This document shows, in pieces, positions 19,312 through 28,453 of a DNA stretch of 64,000 bases. The notes under the pieces were generated by a model, which was given only the letters and a program-made list of their open reading frames with translations, did not search any database and was not told the origin of the DNA. The stretch spans positions 1,178,001 to 1,242,000 of the forward strand of contig NZ_CP097320.1 in the NCBI RefSeq assembly GCF_023515995.1, in the 5' to 3' direction. Numbering within the stretch: the first letter of the stretch is position 1; every line of letters begins with the position of its first letter. A program made the position numbers and the translations under genes. This DNA comes from Candidatus Mycobacterium methanotrophicum (GTDB lineage Bacteria; Actinomycetota; Actinomycetes; Mycobacteriales; Mycobacteriaceae).

Positions 19312-20592
19312 GTGACTGTGTTCTCGGCCCTGTCAGTGGCCGGGGTGTTGGGTCTGGTGGCGTTGGTCGTGGGTGTCACGGCCGGGGCGCGGCTGGCGCC
19401 GCATGCGCTGGAGCGACGCCACCGGGCGGCCGTCGAAGCGGCCGGCATCACCGTCGCTCAGATGTTGGAACGCATGGTTGTGCTGATGCCGCTGGGCACC
19501 GCCGTCGTGGACCGTCACCGCGACGTGGTCTATCACAACAGCCAGGCCAAGGAGCTTGGCCTGGTGCACGAGCGTCAGCTCGACGACGAAGCCTGGACGG
19601 CCGCGTGCCAGACGCTGGCCGACGGCGCCGATGTCGAATTCGACCTGCTGCCGGACAAGCGGTTGGTCCCGGGCCGATCGGGCCTGGCGGTGCACGGGCA
19701 GGCGCGGCTGCTGAGCGAGGAGGACCGCCGGTTCGCCGTGGTCTTCGTCTACGACCACTCCGAATACGCGCGGATGGAAGCCACCAGGCGCGACTTCGTG
19801 GCCAACGTCAGCCACGAGCTCAAGACCCCCGTCGGCGCCATGGCCGTGCTCGCCGAGGCTCTACTCTCCTCCGCGGACGACCCGGAGACGGTGCGGCGGT
19901 TCGGCGAGAAAGTGCTCGTTGAGGCCAACCGGCTGGGGGGCATGGTCAGCGAGCTGATCGAGCTGTCCCGGCTGCAGGGCGCCGAGCGGTTGCCGGACAT
20001 GGGTGCCGTCGACGTCGACACCGTTGTATCCGAAGCGATTTCACGCCACAAGGTACCGGCCGACAACGCCGATATCACGGTTTGCACCGACGAACCGAGC
20101 GGCCTGCGAATGCTGGGCGAGCAAGCCCTGTTGGTGACCGCGCTGGCCAACCTGGTGTCCAACGCGATCGCGTATTCGCCGCGCGGTTCGCTGGTCTCCA
20201 TCAGCCGCCGCCGCCGCGGCGACAACATCGAGATCGCCGTCACCGACCGGGGCATCGGAATCGCCCGCAAAGACCAGGAGCGGGTCTTCGAGCGGTTCTT
20301 CCGCGCCGATAAAGCGCGCTCGCGGGCCACTGGCGGCACCGGACTCGGCCTTGCCATCGCCAAGCATGTCGCCGCCAATCACAACGGCACGATCGGGTTG
20401 TGGAGCCAGCTGGGAACCGGGTCCACGTTCACCTTGTCCATTCCGGCCTACGGCAGCGAGACCGAACAATCCGACCAGGCACCCGAGCGCGAAACCCGAT
20501 CCAAGACGCCCCAACGGAAGGAAAAAACTACCGCGATGACCCGCGCATACGACGCTGCAGTGCGAAGCGATGAGAAGGAGTTGCGCCCGTGA
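19312..20592 (+). CDS. senX3: Sensor histidine kinase SenX3
   Basis: A 426-residue membrane sensor kinase that phosphorylates RegX3 in the phosphate-starvation response. One N-terminal hydrophobic stretch (about 5-30) precedes a PAS-like sensor (about 45-155) and the dimerisation/phosphoacceptor helix with H168 in [17 protein letters not shown]. The HATPase domain has [32 protein letters not shown] and [14 protein letters not shown]. The tail beyond residue 385 ([20 protein letters not shown]) is unlike the tuberculosis one. The start GTG 19312 encodes TVFSAL as in the orthologue. The 3' end overlaps regX3 by four bases. Confidence 0.96.
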   Translation: MTVFSALSVAGVLGLVALVVGVTAGARLAPHALERRHRAAVEAAGITVAQMLERMVVLMPLGTAVVDRHRDVVYHNSQAKELGLVHERQLDDEAWTAACQTLADGADVEFDLLPDKRLVPGRSGLAVHGQARLLSEEDRRFAVVFVYDHSEYARMEATRRDFVANVSHELKTPVGAMAVLAEALLSSADDPETVRRFGEKVLVEANRLGGMVSELIELSRLQGAERLPDMGAVDVDTVVSEAISRHKVPADNADITVCTDEPSGLRMLGEQALLVTALANLVSNAIAYSPRGSLVSISRRRRGDNIEIAVTDRGIGIARKDQERVFERFFRADKARSRATGGTGLGLAIAKHVAANHNGTIGLWSQLGTGSTFTLSIPAYGSETEQSDQAPERETRSKTPQRKEKTTAMTRAYDAAVRSDEKELRP

Positions 20593-21272
20593 CAAGTGTC
20601 CTGATCGTGGAGGACGAAGAATCGCTGGCTGATCCGCTGGCGTTTCTGCTACGCAAGGAGGGCTTCGAGACCACCGTGGTGACCGACGGTCCGTCGGCGC
20701 TGGCCGAGTTCGACCGGTCGGGCGCCGATATCGTGCTGCTCGATCTGATGCTGCCGGGGATGTCTGGCACCGACGTGTGCAAGCAGCTGCGATCGCGGTC
20801 CAGTGTGCCGGTGATCATGGTGACCGCGCGGGACAGCGAGATCGACAAAGTCGTCGGCCTGGAGCTGGGCGCGGATGACTATGTGACCAAGCCGTATTCG
20901 GCACGTGAGCTGATCGCCCGGATCCGGGCGGTGTTGCGCCGCCACGGCGACGACGACTCCGAGATCACCGACGGGGTGCTGGAATCCGGGCCGGTGCGAA
21001 TGGACGTCGAGCGCCATGTGGTCTCGGTCAATGGTGAGCCAATCATGTTGCCGCTCAAAGAGTTCGACTTGCTGGAGTACCTGATGCGCAACAGCGGGCG
21101 GGTACTGACTCGCGGGCAGCTCATCGATCGCGTGTGGGGCGCCGACTATGTCGGTGACACCAAGACACTCGACGTCCACGTCAAGCGGTTGCGGTCGAAA
21201 ATCGAGGCCGACCCGGCCAATCCTATCCACCTGCTGACGGTGCGCGGGCTGGGCTACAAACTGGAGAGCTGA
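20589..21272 (+). CDS. regX3: Response regulator RegX3
   Basis: A 227-residue OmpR/PhoB-type activator. The receiver domain has acidic pocket E8/D9, phosphoacceptor D52 in [13 protein letters not shown], and the lysine in [13 protein letters not shown]. The C-terminal winged helix (about 130-225) contains [20 protein letters not shown] and [17 protein letters not shown] sequence. It is partner of SenX3 and controls phosphate uptake and ESX-5-related genes in mycobacteria. The start GTG 20589 overlaps the senX3 stop (GTGA), implying translational coupling. Confidence 0.97.
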   Translation: MTSVLIVEDEESLADPLAFLLRKEGFETTVVTDGPSALAEFDRSGADIVLLDLMLPGMSGTDVCKQLRSRSSVPVIMVTARDSEIDKVVGLELGADDYVTKPYSARELIARIRAVLRRHGDDDSEITDGVLESGPVRMDVERHVVSVNGEPIMLPLKEFDLLEYLMRNSGRVLTRGQLIDRVWGADYVGDTKTLDVHVKRLRSKIEADPANPIHLLTVRGLGYKLES

Positions 21273-21718
21273 CCGGTCGCAGCGTCTTGACGATTGGTGG
21301 TGGGGGTTACCTCCGGCGCGACACCGAACACTTAAGCGACATAGGACCACTACCGCATCCATGTCGGTCTGCGACTTGGTCCGTGCTCTCGCAGTGGGAA
21401 TCGGCCTAGCCGTGCACCGCAGAGGCCGCGCTGCGCGACTGTGCCTTTCGCGATGATCCGTGAAAGCGGGACGCCCTCGATCCACTCCTGAATCACCACC
21501 TTGGGTGCGCTTGCCACGATGGCAGGAATTACGAAATGCGGGTCACTGTGATACGCCTTGGCGAACGCTCGCGAGCCAGCGCGCGGCGCATGCTCGAGTC
21601 GTACAAGGAGGCGAACCCGCGCTAGGCGCCCGAGACTGCGCACACGGCGCCCAAACTGCATTGAGAGCGGGTTCGAGACTCACGGCCGCGCGCTCAGCGC
21701 AGTCTCGGCCCGCCGGCG
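21273..21718. other. Intergenic region with gene debris and a palindrome
   Basis: About 445 bases between regX3 and the Rv0495c gene without an intact gene. It contains an ABC1-kinase fragment (annotated separately) and a 12-base inverted repeat, CCGAGACTGCGC at 21630-21641 and its complement at 21697-21708. The tuberculosis genes Rv0492c to Rv0494 that normally fill this interval are not present. Confidence 0.6.
21380..21610 (-). pseudogene. ABC1/UbiB-family kinase-like fragment
   Basis: The minus strand reads AFAKAYHSDPHFVIPAIVAS followed by APKVVIQEWIEGVPLSRIIA, a highly characteristic middle block of the ABC1 (AarF/UbiB/Coq8-like) atypical kinase family. No N-terminal KxGQ region or catalytic end is present, and the frame degrades after RIIAKGT. 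The flanking DNA is unrelated. It is a short surviving piece of a roughly 450-residue gene, probably left by deletion or recombination. Confidence 0.7.
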
Positions 21719-22513
21719 CTATTCGGCTGCCCGCGTTGCCGGGTGGATGGCGACGAGCCCTAATGCGCTGCGCCGCTTGCACATTGCGGCCAGCACGGCG
21801 TAGGCCTTCTCGCCGAGCAACTCGGTGAGCTCGTCGCCGAGGCTCACCCACACCGGCTCGGCGCCGACATGGGCGGCCGGATCACCGGTGCAGTACCAGT
21901 GCAGGTCGGCACCGCCGGCGCCCCAGCCGCGGCGGTCGTACTCGGTGACAGTGGTCTTCAGGATCTCGGTGCCGTCCGGGCGGGTAACCCACTCCTGGCT
22001 GCGCCGGATCGGCAACTGCCAGCAGACGTCGGGTTTCATCGTCAGCGGTGCAACGCCGAGCTTTAGTGCTTTGCTGTGCAGCGCACAGCCCGGGCCGCCT
22101 TCGAACCCGGGCCGGTTCAAGAAGATACATGCGCCCTTGTGTTTGCGAGTGCGGAACTGCTGTTCGCCCTCGTGCTCGTCGAGTTCGAGGTAGCCCTTGC
22201 GGCTCAAGCCCTTTTCGCGAAACTGCCAATCCTCATCGGTCAGCTTGGACACCGCCTCGTCGAGGCGGGCCCGGTCGTCGTCGTCGGACAAAAACGCGCC
22301 GTGCGAGCAACACCCGTCATCGGGACGTCCTGCCACCGTGCCCTGGCAGGCCGGCGTGCCGAACACGCACGTCCAGCGGGACAGCAGCCAGGTCAGGTCT
22401 GCGGCGATCAGATGCTCGGGATTGTCCGGGTCGTAGAACTCCACCCATTCGCGCGCGAAGTCCAATTCGACTTCACCGGGATGATCTGCCTGCGCACTTG
22501 CCACGGTTCTCAC
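21719..22513 (-). CDS. Conserved cysteine-rich mycobacterial protein (Rv0495c-like)
   Basis: A 264-residue soluble protein conserved in mycobacteria with no clear enzyme motif. Clusters of cysteines ([20 protein letters not shown], then [31 protein letters not shown]) suggest metal or iron-sulfur binding, resembling the YkgJ/UPF0153 cysteine pattern. The orthologue has been connected with redox homeostasis. It starts at 22513 and is divergent from ppx1. I found no signal peptide. Confidence 0.82.
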   Translation of the reverse strand: MRTVASAQADHPGEVELDFAREWVEFYDPDNPEHLIAADLTWLLSRWTCVFGTPACQGTVAGRPDDGCCSHGAFLSDDDDRARLDEAVSKLTDEDWQFREKGLSRKGYLELDEHEGEQQFRTRKHKGACIFLNRPGFEGGPGCALHSKALKLGVAPLTMKPDVCWQLPIRRSQEWVTRPDGTEILKTTVTEYDRRGWGAGGADLHWYCTGDPAAHVGAEPVWVSLGDELTELLGEKAYAVLAAMCKRRSALGLVAIHPATRAAE

Positions 22514-22620
22514 GGTAGACGACTCCTTGCTTCAGGCGCCTCAGCCGCTCGGCTACATTTTTCCGCCTCATCCTCCGACCGCTACGCGATCTGCATCGCC
22601 ACCGGTCTAAGTTGTGTTTC

Positions 22621-23640
22621 GTGCGATTAGGAGTGCTCGACGTCGGCAGCAACACGGTCAATCTGCTGGTGGTGGATGCGCGCCGCGGTGGACATCCGAC
22701 GCCGATGAGCTCAACCAAGGCCACTCTGCGATTGGCCGAGTCGATCGACAACTCCGGCAAAATTACCCGGCGTGGCGCCGACAAGCTGATCGAGACCATC
22801 GACGAGTTCGAACAGATCGCGGACAGTTCGGGCTGCGTCGAACTGATGGCGTTCGCCACCTCCGCGGTCCGCGATGCCAAGAACTGCGAGGACGTGCTGG
22901 CCCGAGTGCGCAAAGAGACCGGCGTCGAGCTGCAAGTGCTGCGAGGTGTCGACGAGTCGCGGCTGACCTTCCTCGCGGTGCGTCGCTGGTATGGCTGGAG
23001 CGCGGGCCGGATCATCAACCTCGACATCGGCGGCGGTTCGCTGGAGTTGTCCAACGGCGTCGACGAGGAACCCGAAGTCGCTATGTCGTTGCCGCTGGGC
23101 GCCGGACGGCTAACCCGCGAATGGCTCAGCGACGATCCGCCCGGCCGGCGCCGGGTGGCGATGCTGCGCGACTGGCTGGATTCCGAACTCGCCGAAGCCA
23201 GCGCCAAAATGCTGGAGGCCGGTGGCCCCGACCTCGCGGTAGCAACGTCGAAGACCTTCCGTTCACTGGCGCGACTAACCGGTGCGGCGCCCTCGGCCGC
23301 CGGGCCGCGCGTCAAGCGCGCACTCACGGCCAACGGCCTCAGACAACTCATATCTTTCATCTCTAGGATGACGACCGCCGACCGTGCTGAACTGGAAGGA
23401 GTGAGCGCCGAGCGAGCGCCGCAAATCGTGGCGGGAGCTTTGGTCGCAGAGGCGAGTATGCGAGCGCTGTCGATAGAAACAGTGGACATCTGTCCGTGGG
23501 CGCTGCGCGAAGGTCTCATTTTGCGCAAACTCGATAGCGAAGCTGACGGAACCGCCCTCGTCGAGACCTCTGTGCGGGATGCTATGAGCCAGCGAGTTGA
23601 TCGGAATGCAGTTGACCGATCGAGAGGCAAGACACGATGA
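22621..23640 (+). CDS. ppx1: Exopolyphosphatase Ppx1 (Rv0496-like)
   Basis: A 339-residue member of the Ppx/GppA phosphatase family (ASKHA fold), which removes terminal phosphate from short-chain polyphosphate. Motifs: [18 protein letters not shown] (phosphate-1), [13 protein letters not shown], and [15 protein letters not shown] (phosphate-2). It is shorter than full GppA enzymes, having only the two N-terminal domains. The start GTG 22621 fits the orthologue. The stop overlaps the next gene by four bases. Location near senX3-regX3 is consistent with phosphate physiology. Confidence 0.93.
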   Translation: MRLGVLDVGSNTVNLLVVDARRGGHPTPMSSTKATLRLAESIDNSGKITRRGADKLIETIDEFEQIADSSGCVELMAFATSAVRDAKNCEDVLARVRKETGVELQVLRGVDESRLTFLAVRRWYGWSAGRIINLDIGGGSLELSNGVDEEPEVAMSLPLGAGRLTREWLSDDPPGRRRVAMLRDWLDSELAEASAKMLEAGGPDLAVATSKTFRSLARLTGAAPSAAGPRVKRALTANGLRQLISFISRMTTADRAELEGVSAERAPQIVAGALVAEASMRALSIETVDICPWALREGLILRKLDSEADGTALVETSVRDAMSQRVDRNAVDRSRGKTR

Positions 23641-24524
23641 CCGAATCACACGACAGCGCGGATACCCGACCCATCTCGGTTGCCGAGTTGCTGGCCAAGA
23701 ACGGCACGATCGGCGCCCCGGTGCCCAACCGCCGTCGGCATCGTCGCGGCAACTCCGATGCAGTCACCGTGGCCGAGCTGACCGGCGAAATCCCGATCAT
23801 TGACGAGGACATCGAACCCGAACCGCGCTGGCCGCAATCCGCATCGCCTCGTCCCCGTGAGCCACGGCCGCAATCGCGGGAACGACGCCCCGAGCCCGGC
23901 CCGTATCCGCTGCCGTCGCGCAACAACGTCCGGGTCGATGCGCAAGACCAGCCGGCGGACCGTTCCGGTGCCGAGGGGATGAACCCGGACCCGCTGGAGG
24001 GCTACGCGGGGATGTCGGTAGACGTGATGGACGCCGACGTGCGGGACGTCGAACTTGCCAGCGAAGACTCCGCCTATGTGCGCTCGTACCTGGGTTCGTC
24101 CGCGGGTCAGTCGCGCGGCAAGGGCGCGGTTAGCGACGTCGAATCGCCTCCCGACGCCATCTACCGGGACGCCGCCGACATTGTCGACGAGCAGGATTAC
24201 CCAGACGACCTCGCCGGCGAGTTCCACGATCAGATCGGGGATTCCCAGCCGTGGTCCCGGGTCGAAGCCCTGCGGGTCGGGGGAACGGTTGTGCTGCAGT
24301 CGATTCTGGCTGTTGGATTCGGGGCCGGGCTGTTCATCGCGTTCGACCAGCTGTGGCGGTGGAACAACATTGTGGCGCTGGCGCTTTCGGTGCTCGTCAT
24401 CCTGGGCCTGGTTGTTGGCGTGCGAGTGGTCCGCAAAACCGAGGACATCGGCAGCACGCTGATCGCGGTCGCGGTGGGGGCGCTGGTCACGTTGGGCCCG
24501 TTAGCGTTGTTGCAATCCGGCTAG
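23637..24524 (+). CDS. Membrane protein with long acidic cytoplasmic region (Rv0497-like)
   Basis: A 295-residue protein. The N-terminal two thirds (1 to about 210) are hydrophilic with acidic and proline/arginine-rich stretches ([20 protein letters not shown] opens it). The last third has hydrophobic helices at about 213-236, 240-262 and 270-293. Family function unknown. The ATG at 23637 overlaps the ppx1 stop, so the two are translationally coupled. Confidence 0.85.
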   Translation: MTESHDSADTRPISVAELLAKNGTIGAPVPNRRRHRRGNSDAVTVAELTGEIPIIDEDIEPEPRWPQSASPRPREPRPQSRERRPEPGPYPLPSRNNVRVDAQDQPADRSGAEGMNPDPLEGYAGMSVDVMDADVRDVELASEDSAYVRSYLGSSAGQSRGKGAVSDVESPPDAIYRDAADIVDEQDYPDDLAGEFHDQIGDSQPWSRVEALRVGGTVVLQSILAVGFGAGLFIAFDQLWRWNNIVALALSVLVILGLVVGVRVVRKTEDIGSTLIAVAVGALVTLGPLALLQSG

Positions 24525-24541
24525 ACGCCACCAGAACCCGC

Positions 24542-25384
24542 GTGCGCCCAGCCATCAAGGTCGGTCTTTCGACGGCCTCGGTCTACCCGATGAGGACCGA
24601 GGCCGCTTTCGAATATGCGGTCAAGCTCGGCTACGACGGTGTCGAGCTGATGGTGTGGGGCGAGTCGGTCAGCCAGAACATCGACGCGGTGGCCAAGCTG
24701 TCGCGGCGCTATCAGATGCCGGTGTTGTCGGTACACGCGCCGTGTCTGCTGATCTCGCAGCGGGTGTGGGGCGCCAACCCGATTGCCAAGCTGGATCGCA
24801 GCGTGCGGGCCGCTGAGAAACTCGGCGCCCAGACCGTCGTCGTGCATCCGCCGTTCCGCTGGCAACGGCGTTACGGCGAGGGATTCAGCGAGCAGGTTGC
24901 TCATCTGGAGGCGTCCAGGGATGTGCTGGTGGCCGTGGAGAACATGTTCCCGTTCCGGGCGGACCGGTTCTTCCGGGCCGAGCAGCTCAAGGAACGGATG
25001 CGCAGGCGCGGCGGCGGGCCCGGGCCGGGAATCTCGGCGTTCGCGCCGTCCTACGACCCGCTGGACGGCAATCACGCGCACTACACGCTGGACCTGTCGC
25101 ATACCGCGACGGCGGGCACCGATGCGTTGGACATGGCGCGGCGGATGGGTTCGGGTCTGGTGCACTTGCACTTGTGCGACGGCACCGGGCTGCCCGCCGA
25201 CGAGCATCTGACGCCGGGCCGCGGTAACCAGCCGGTGGTCGAGGTGTGCGAGATGCTGGCCGGCGGAGATTTCGCCGGCCACGTTGTGTTGGAGGTGTCG
25301 ACGTCCACAGCGCGTTCCGCCCATGAGCGGGGGGCCATGCTGGCCGAGTCGTTGCAATTCGCCCGCACGCACCTGCTGCGCTGA
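24542..25384 (+). CDS. Xylose-isomerase-like TIM-barrel protein (Rv0498-like)
   Basis: A 280-residue AP-endonuclease-2/sugar-isomerase-type TIM barrel. Typical features are KVGLSTASVYPMRTEAAFEY at the N-terminus, VLSVHAPC, VVVHPPFRWQ, VAVENMFPF, TLDLSHTATAG, LVHLHLCDG and VVLEVSTS. The His, Glu and Asp residues in these strand ends match metal-ligand positions of the fold. Substrate unknown. Length equals the tuberculosis protein when starting at GTG 24542. It lies 17 bases after the Rv0497-like gene. Confidence 0.88.
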   Translation: MRPAIKVGLSTASVYPMRTEAAFEYAVKLGYDGVELMVWGESVSQNIDAVAKLSRRYQMPVLSVHAPCLLISQRVWGANPIAKLDRSVRAAEKLGAQTVVVHPPFRWQRRYGEGFSEQVAHLEASRDVLVAVENMFPFRADRFFRAEQLKERMRRRGGGPGPGISAFAPSYDPLDGNHAHYTLDLSHTATAGTDALDMARRMGSGLVHLHLCDGTGLPADEHLTPGRGNQPVVEVCEMLAGGDFAGHVVLEVSTSTARSAHERGAMLAESLQFARTHLLR

Positions 25385-25402
25385 CACGCCATAGGAGCCC
25401 GA

Positions 25403-25601
25403 ATGACCGCGTTATTCAGCAGCGCGATGGCGCTACACCGCCTACCTGCGCGCGCTGCCGGCGGACGGCTGGTTGCGGGTGGTGTGCACCTGCATGCAGA
25501 TCGGGCAGGGCTGGTTCGACGAGGACCATACCGTGGTCGACTGCGAAGGCCGCATCGTGGTGCAGGCCCGCCAGTTGGCGATGGTGCCCACGGCGCGCTA
25601 G
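25403..25601 (+). pseudogene. Truncated thioesterase-like gene (Rv0499 remnant)
   Basis: A plausible gene start (ATG 25403, preceded by GGAG) gives only MTALFSSA before the frame is lost. Another frame then carries a C-terminal block TAYLRALPADGWLRVVCTCM and EDHTVVDCEGRIVVQARQLA, ending at TAG 25599-25601. That block is the usual end of the acyl-CoA thioesterase-type protein encoded here in mycobacteria (about 290 residues). Roughly 220 internal codons are missing, so the gene is inactivated by an internal deletion. Confidence 0.7.
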
Positions 25602-25626
25602 TCGCCGGCACCCGTCGCGGTCTGCC

Positions 25627-26514
25627 ATGCTGTGCGGCATGGCGAGAATCGCAATCGTCGGCGGGGGCAGCATCGGCGAAGCCCTGCTATCGGGCTTGCT
25701 GCGGTCCGGGCGCCAAGTCAAGGACCTGGTGGTGGCCGAGCGGATGCCCGACCGCGCGCGGTATCTCGCCGAGACGTATTCGGTGCTGGTGACATCCGTG
25801 CATGATGCGGTGGAAAACGCGACGTTCGTCATCGTCGCGGTGAAACCATCCGATGTCTCTTCGGTGGTCGCGGAGATCACCCAGCTGGCGGCCGAGTCCA
25901 GTCACGACGTCCCCGATCGGGTGTTGATCTCCGTCGCGGCCGGGGTGACCACGAGCTACCTGGAATCCAAGCTGCCGGCCGGCACGCCGGTGGTGCGGGT
26001 GATGCCGAACGCGCCGGCGCTGGTCGGCGCCGGGGTCAGTGCCATCGCCAAGGGCCGATTCACGACCCACGAGCAGCTCAAGGAGGTCGGTGCGCTGTTG
26101 GACTCGGTCGGCACAGTGCTGATGGTTCCCGAGGAACACATGGACGCCGTGACAGCGGTGTCGGGCTCCGGGCCAGCGTATTTCTTCTTGATGGTCGAGG
26201 CATTGGTGGACGCCGCCGTCGGCGTCGGATTGGGCCGCTCGGTGTCCACCGAGCTGGTCGCTCACACGATGGCGGGCTCGGCGGCAATGTTGCTGGACAG
26301 AATGGAACAGGACCGGGGAGCAGCCGGCGACAGGGGGTCGGACCTGTCCTTGGACACCAGCGCCGCAAGGCTGCGCGCGGTTATTACCTCACCCGGCGGC
26401 ACTACCTGCGCTGCGCTGCGGGAACTGGAAGGCCGCGGTTTGCGGGCCGCCGTCGACGAGGCGGTGCGGGCCGCAAAAACCCGCTCTGAGCAGCTAAGAA
26501 TTACATCCGAGTAA
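25627..26514 (+). CDS. proC: Pyrroline-5-carboxylate reductase ProC
   Basis: A 295-residue enzyme performing the last step of proline synthesis. Rossmann motif RIAIVGGGSIGEALLSGLL, the conserved VAVKPSDV, VRVMPNAPALVGAGV, and the signature SGSGPAYFFLMVEALVDAAV plus MAGSAAML and TSPGGTTCAALRELE in the C-terminal dimer domain. The start is ATG 25627 (MLCGMARIA) or ATG 25639. An AT-rich tail with T-runs (26515-26545) follows the stop and may terminate transcription. Confidence 0.95.
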   Translation: MLCGMARIAIVGGGSIGEALLSGLLRSGRQVKDLVVAERMPDRARYLAETYSVLVTSVHDAVENATFVIVAVKPSDVSSVVAEITQLAAESSHDVPDRVLISVAAGVTTSYLESKLPAGTPVVRVMPNAPALVGAGVSAIAKGRFTTHEQLKEVGALLDSVGTVLMVPEEHMDAVTAVSGSGPAYFFLMVEALVDAAVGVGLGRSVSTELVAHTMAGSAAMLLDRMEQDRGAAGDRGSDLSLDTSAARLRAVITSPGGTTCAALRELEGRGLRAAVDEAVRAAKTRSEQLRITSE

Positions 26515-26653
26515 TTTATAGAATTTTATTTATTTGCCCCCAGCAGTCGCAGTAACCCCACTAGTCCCGCTATTCTCCTCTTGGTATGCACCTGTGTGTT
26601 GCCAGCGGAGGGGAAGCCGCTGGGACTGCAGATGCCCGACTGATTGGGTTGCG

Positions 26654-26917
26654 ATGACGTCTATAAACGGGCCATCGGCACGGGATTCGGCTGGCGGCAA
26701 ATCGGGACGAGATTCTGGTTCCGCAGACGGCCAGCCCCCCCGGACGCAATTCCTGACTGTGGCCGAAGTTGCAGCGCTAATGCGGGTTAGCAAGATGACC
26801 GTCTACCGGCTGGTTCACAACGGCGAGCTGCCCGCAGTTCGGGTGGGGCGCTCCTTCCGGGTGCACGCGAAGGCGGTGCACGACATGCTGGAGAGCTCCT
26901 ACTTCGACGCCGGCTGA
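26654..26917 (+). CDS. Excisionase/MerR-type HTH protein (Rv0500A-like)
   Basis: An 87-residue small DNA-binding protein of the HTH_17 family: [20 protein letters not shown] followed by [18 protein letters not shown] is the full domain (residues about 35-80). In mycobacteria it is chromosomal and conserved next to proC and the bS22 gene, so an excision function is unlikely; a small regulator or nucleoid role is more probable. The N-terminal 30 residues are serine/glycine-rich and longer than in M. tuberculosis. The start is ATG 26654. Confidence 0.88.
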
Positions 26918-27138
26918 GCGGCTGGACCGCGACACTTAAACGTTCGCGAGGACACGCCGGTAGGCGTCGCGGTGGCTTGACTCTGGCGTCCATCGGGTGC
27001 TGCGCGGCGCGCGGGACACGACCTAGCGGTGACGCGTGGTGTATTTTTCCGTTCGAGACGCCTTCTTGGGTAGAGTGTGCGGGTTATTGCACATGCCCGG
27101 CCACGGCGGACTCGGGCCGCCACACAGATAGCGGAGTT
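26918..27138. other. Intergenic region upstream of bS22
   Basis: No gene seen in these 221 bases. A -10-like TAGAGT occurs at 27071-27076, about 63 bases ahead of the bS22 start, but I could not find a matching -35. Confidence 0.3.
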
Positions 27139-27240
27139 ATGGGTTCAGTAATAAAGAAGCGGCGCAAACGGATGTCGAAGAAGAAGCACCGGAAGCTGCT
27201 TCGCCGTACCCGGGTGCAGCGCAGAAAACTCGGAAAGTAA
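27139..27240 (+). CDS. Small ribosomal protein bS22 (Rv0500B-like, AURKAIP1/COX24 domain)
   Basis: Only 33 residues, [20 protein letters not shown] and a further 13, very rich in lysine and arginine. It matches the tiny mycobacterial 30S-associated protein bS22, seen in cryo-EM structures of mycobacterial ribosomes and homologous to the AURKAIP1/mS38 C-terminal domain. The start ATG 27139 is preceded by a GCGGAG purine stretch. The extreme brevity makes it easy to miss, but the sequence is unmistakable. Confidence 0.93.
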
Positions 27241-27309
27241 CTGCCCCAAACGGCTGCCGCAGCTCGCAGGCAAGCCGCGGCGCGCAGCAGTAGCCGCTAG
27301 GCTAGCGAG

Positions 27310-28434
27310 GTGGATTCGCGGGACGGTCAGCCGGGCACCCGGACAACTGGCGCCGGCAGCAACACCAGCGATTCCGTGCATTACCCGAAGGTCGTGCTGG
27401 TCACTGGCGCCTGCCGGTTTCTGGGCGGCTACCTGACCGCCAGGCTGGCGCAGAATCCATTGGTCAACCGGATCATCGCCGTGGACGCGGTCGCGCCCAG
27501 CAAGGACATGCTCCGCCGGATGGGCCGCGCCGAGTTCGTCCGCGCCGACATCCGCAACCCCTTCGTCGCCAAGGTGATTCGAAATGGCGATGTCGACACG
27601 GTGGTGCACGCCGCGGCGGCGTCGTTTGAACCCCGGTCCGGTGGCGGCACGGCGTTGAAGGAAATCAACGTCCTGGGCGCGATGCAGCTGTTCGCGGCGT
27701 GCCAGAAAGCGCCGTCGGTGCGTCGAGTGGTGCTCAAGTCAACCTCTGAGGTCTACGGGTCACATCCGCGCGATCCGATGATGTTCACCGAGGACAGCAG
27801 CAGCCGTCGTCCGTTTCGGGAGGGCTTCCCCAAAGACAGCCTGGACATCGAAGGTTACGCGCGCGGGCTCGGGCGGCGCCGGCCTGATATCGCGGTGACG
27901 ATCCTGCGGTTGGCGAACATGATCGGTCCGGCGATGGAAACCACGTTGTCGCGGTATATGGCCGGGCCGCTGTGTCCGACGGTGCTCGGCCGGGACGCAC
28001 GGCTTCAGCTGCTGCACGAGCAGGACGCGCTGGGTGCTTTGGAGCGGGCCGTGATGGCCGGTAAGGCCGGTACCTTCAACATCGGCGCCAGCGGCATCAT
28101 CATGCTCTCGCAAGCGATCCGGCGGGCCGGCCGAATCCCGCTTCCGGTGCCCGGATTCGGGCTGTGGGCACTGGGTTCACTACGGCGAGCTAACCGCTAC
28201 ACCGAGATCAACCGTGAGCAACTCGACTACCTCAGCTACGGCCGGGTGATGGACACGACCAGGATGCGACAGGAAGTCCGATACCATCCCAGGTGGTCGA
28301 CTGCAGAGGCCTTTGACGATTACGTACGCGGCCGAGGTTTAACTCCCGTTATCGATCCGGAGTGGGTACGCTCCATTGAAGGTCGGGCCGTGGCAGCAGC
28401 GCAGCGCTTTGGTGGTCGAACCAAAATCAACTAG
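27310..28434 (+). CDS. galE2: NAD-dependent epimerase/dehydratase (Rv0501, GalE2-like)
   Basis: A 374-residue extended SDR. The Rossmann motif is VVLVTGACRFLGGYL near residue 25. The region normally containing YxxxK reads DIEGYARGLGRRRPDIAVTI, so the catalytic Tyr/Lys pair is not in its usual form and the true reaction is uncertain. In M. tuberculosis it is annotated as a UDP-glucose 4-epimerase paralogue without proof. The start is GTG 27310. It is cotranscribed with the acyltransferase 19 bases downstream. Confidence 0.8.
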   Translation: MDSRDGQPGTRTTGAGSNTSDSVHYPKVVLVTGACRFLGGYLTARLAQNPLVNRIIAVDAVAPSKDMLRRMGRAEFVRADIRNPFVAKVIRNGDVDTVVHAAAASFEPRSGGGTALKEINVLGAMQLFAACQKAPSVRRVVLKSTSEVYGSHPRDPMMFTEDSSSRRPFREGFPKDSLDIEGYARGLGRRRPDIAVTILRLANMIGPAMETTLSRYMAGPLCPTVLGRDARLQLLHEQDALGALERAVMAGKAGTFNIGASGIIMLSQAIRRAGRIPLPVPGFGLWALGSLRRANRYTEINREQLDYLSYGRVMDTTRMRQEVRYHPRWSTAEAFDDYVRGRGLTPVIDPEWVRSIEGRAVAAAQRFGGRTKIN

Positions 28435-28453
28435 CGCTGGGGAGGTTAACTTA

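Noticed and set aside
20450..20600. MIRU-type repeat between senX3 and regX3
   Set aside because: Looked for because M. tuberculosis has it; the genes simply overlap here.
26515..27140. tRNA or small RNA in the gaps around Rv0500A
   Set aside because: No cloverleaf, CCA end or other recognisable RNA fold could be made out by eye.
27785..28113. Minus-strand frames inside the galE2-like gene
   Set aside because: Antisense to a conserved epimerase fold, with no motif of their own.
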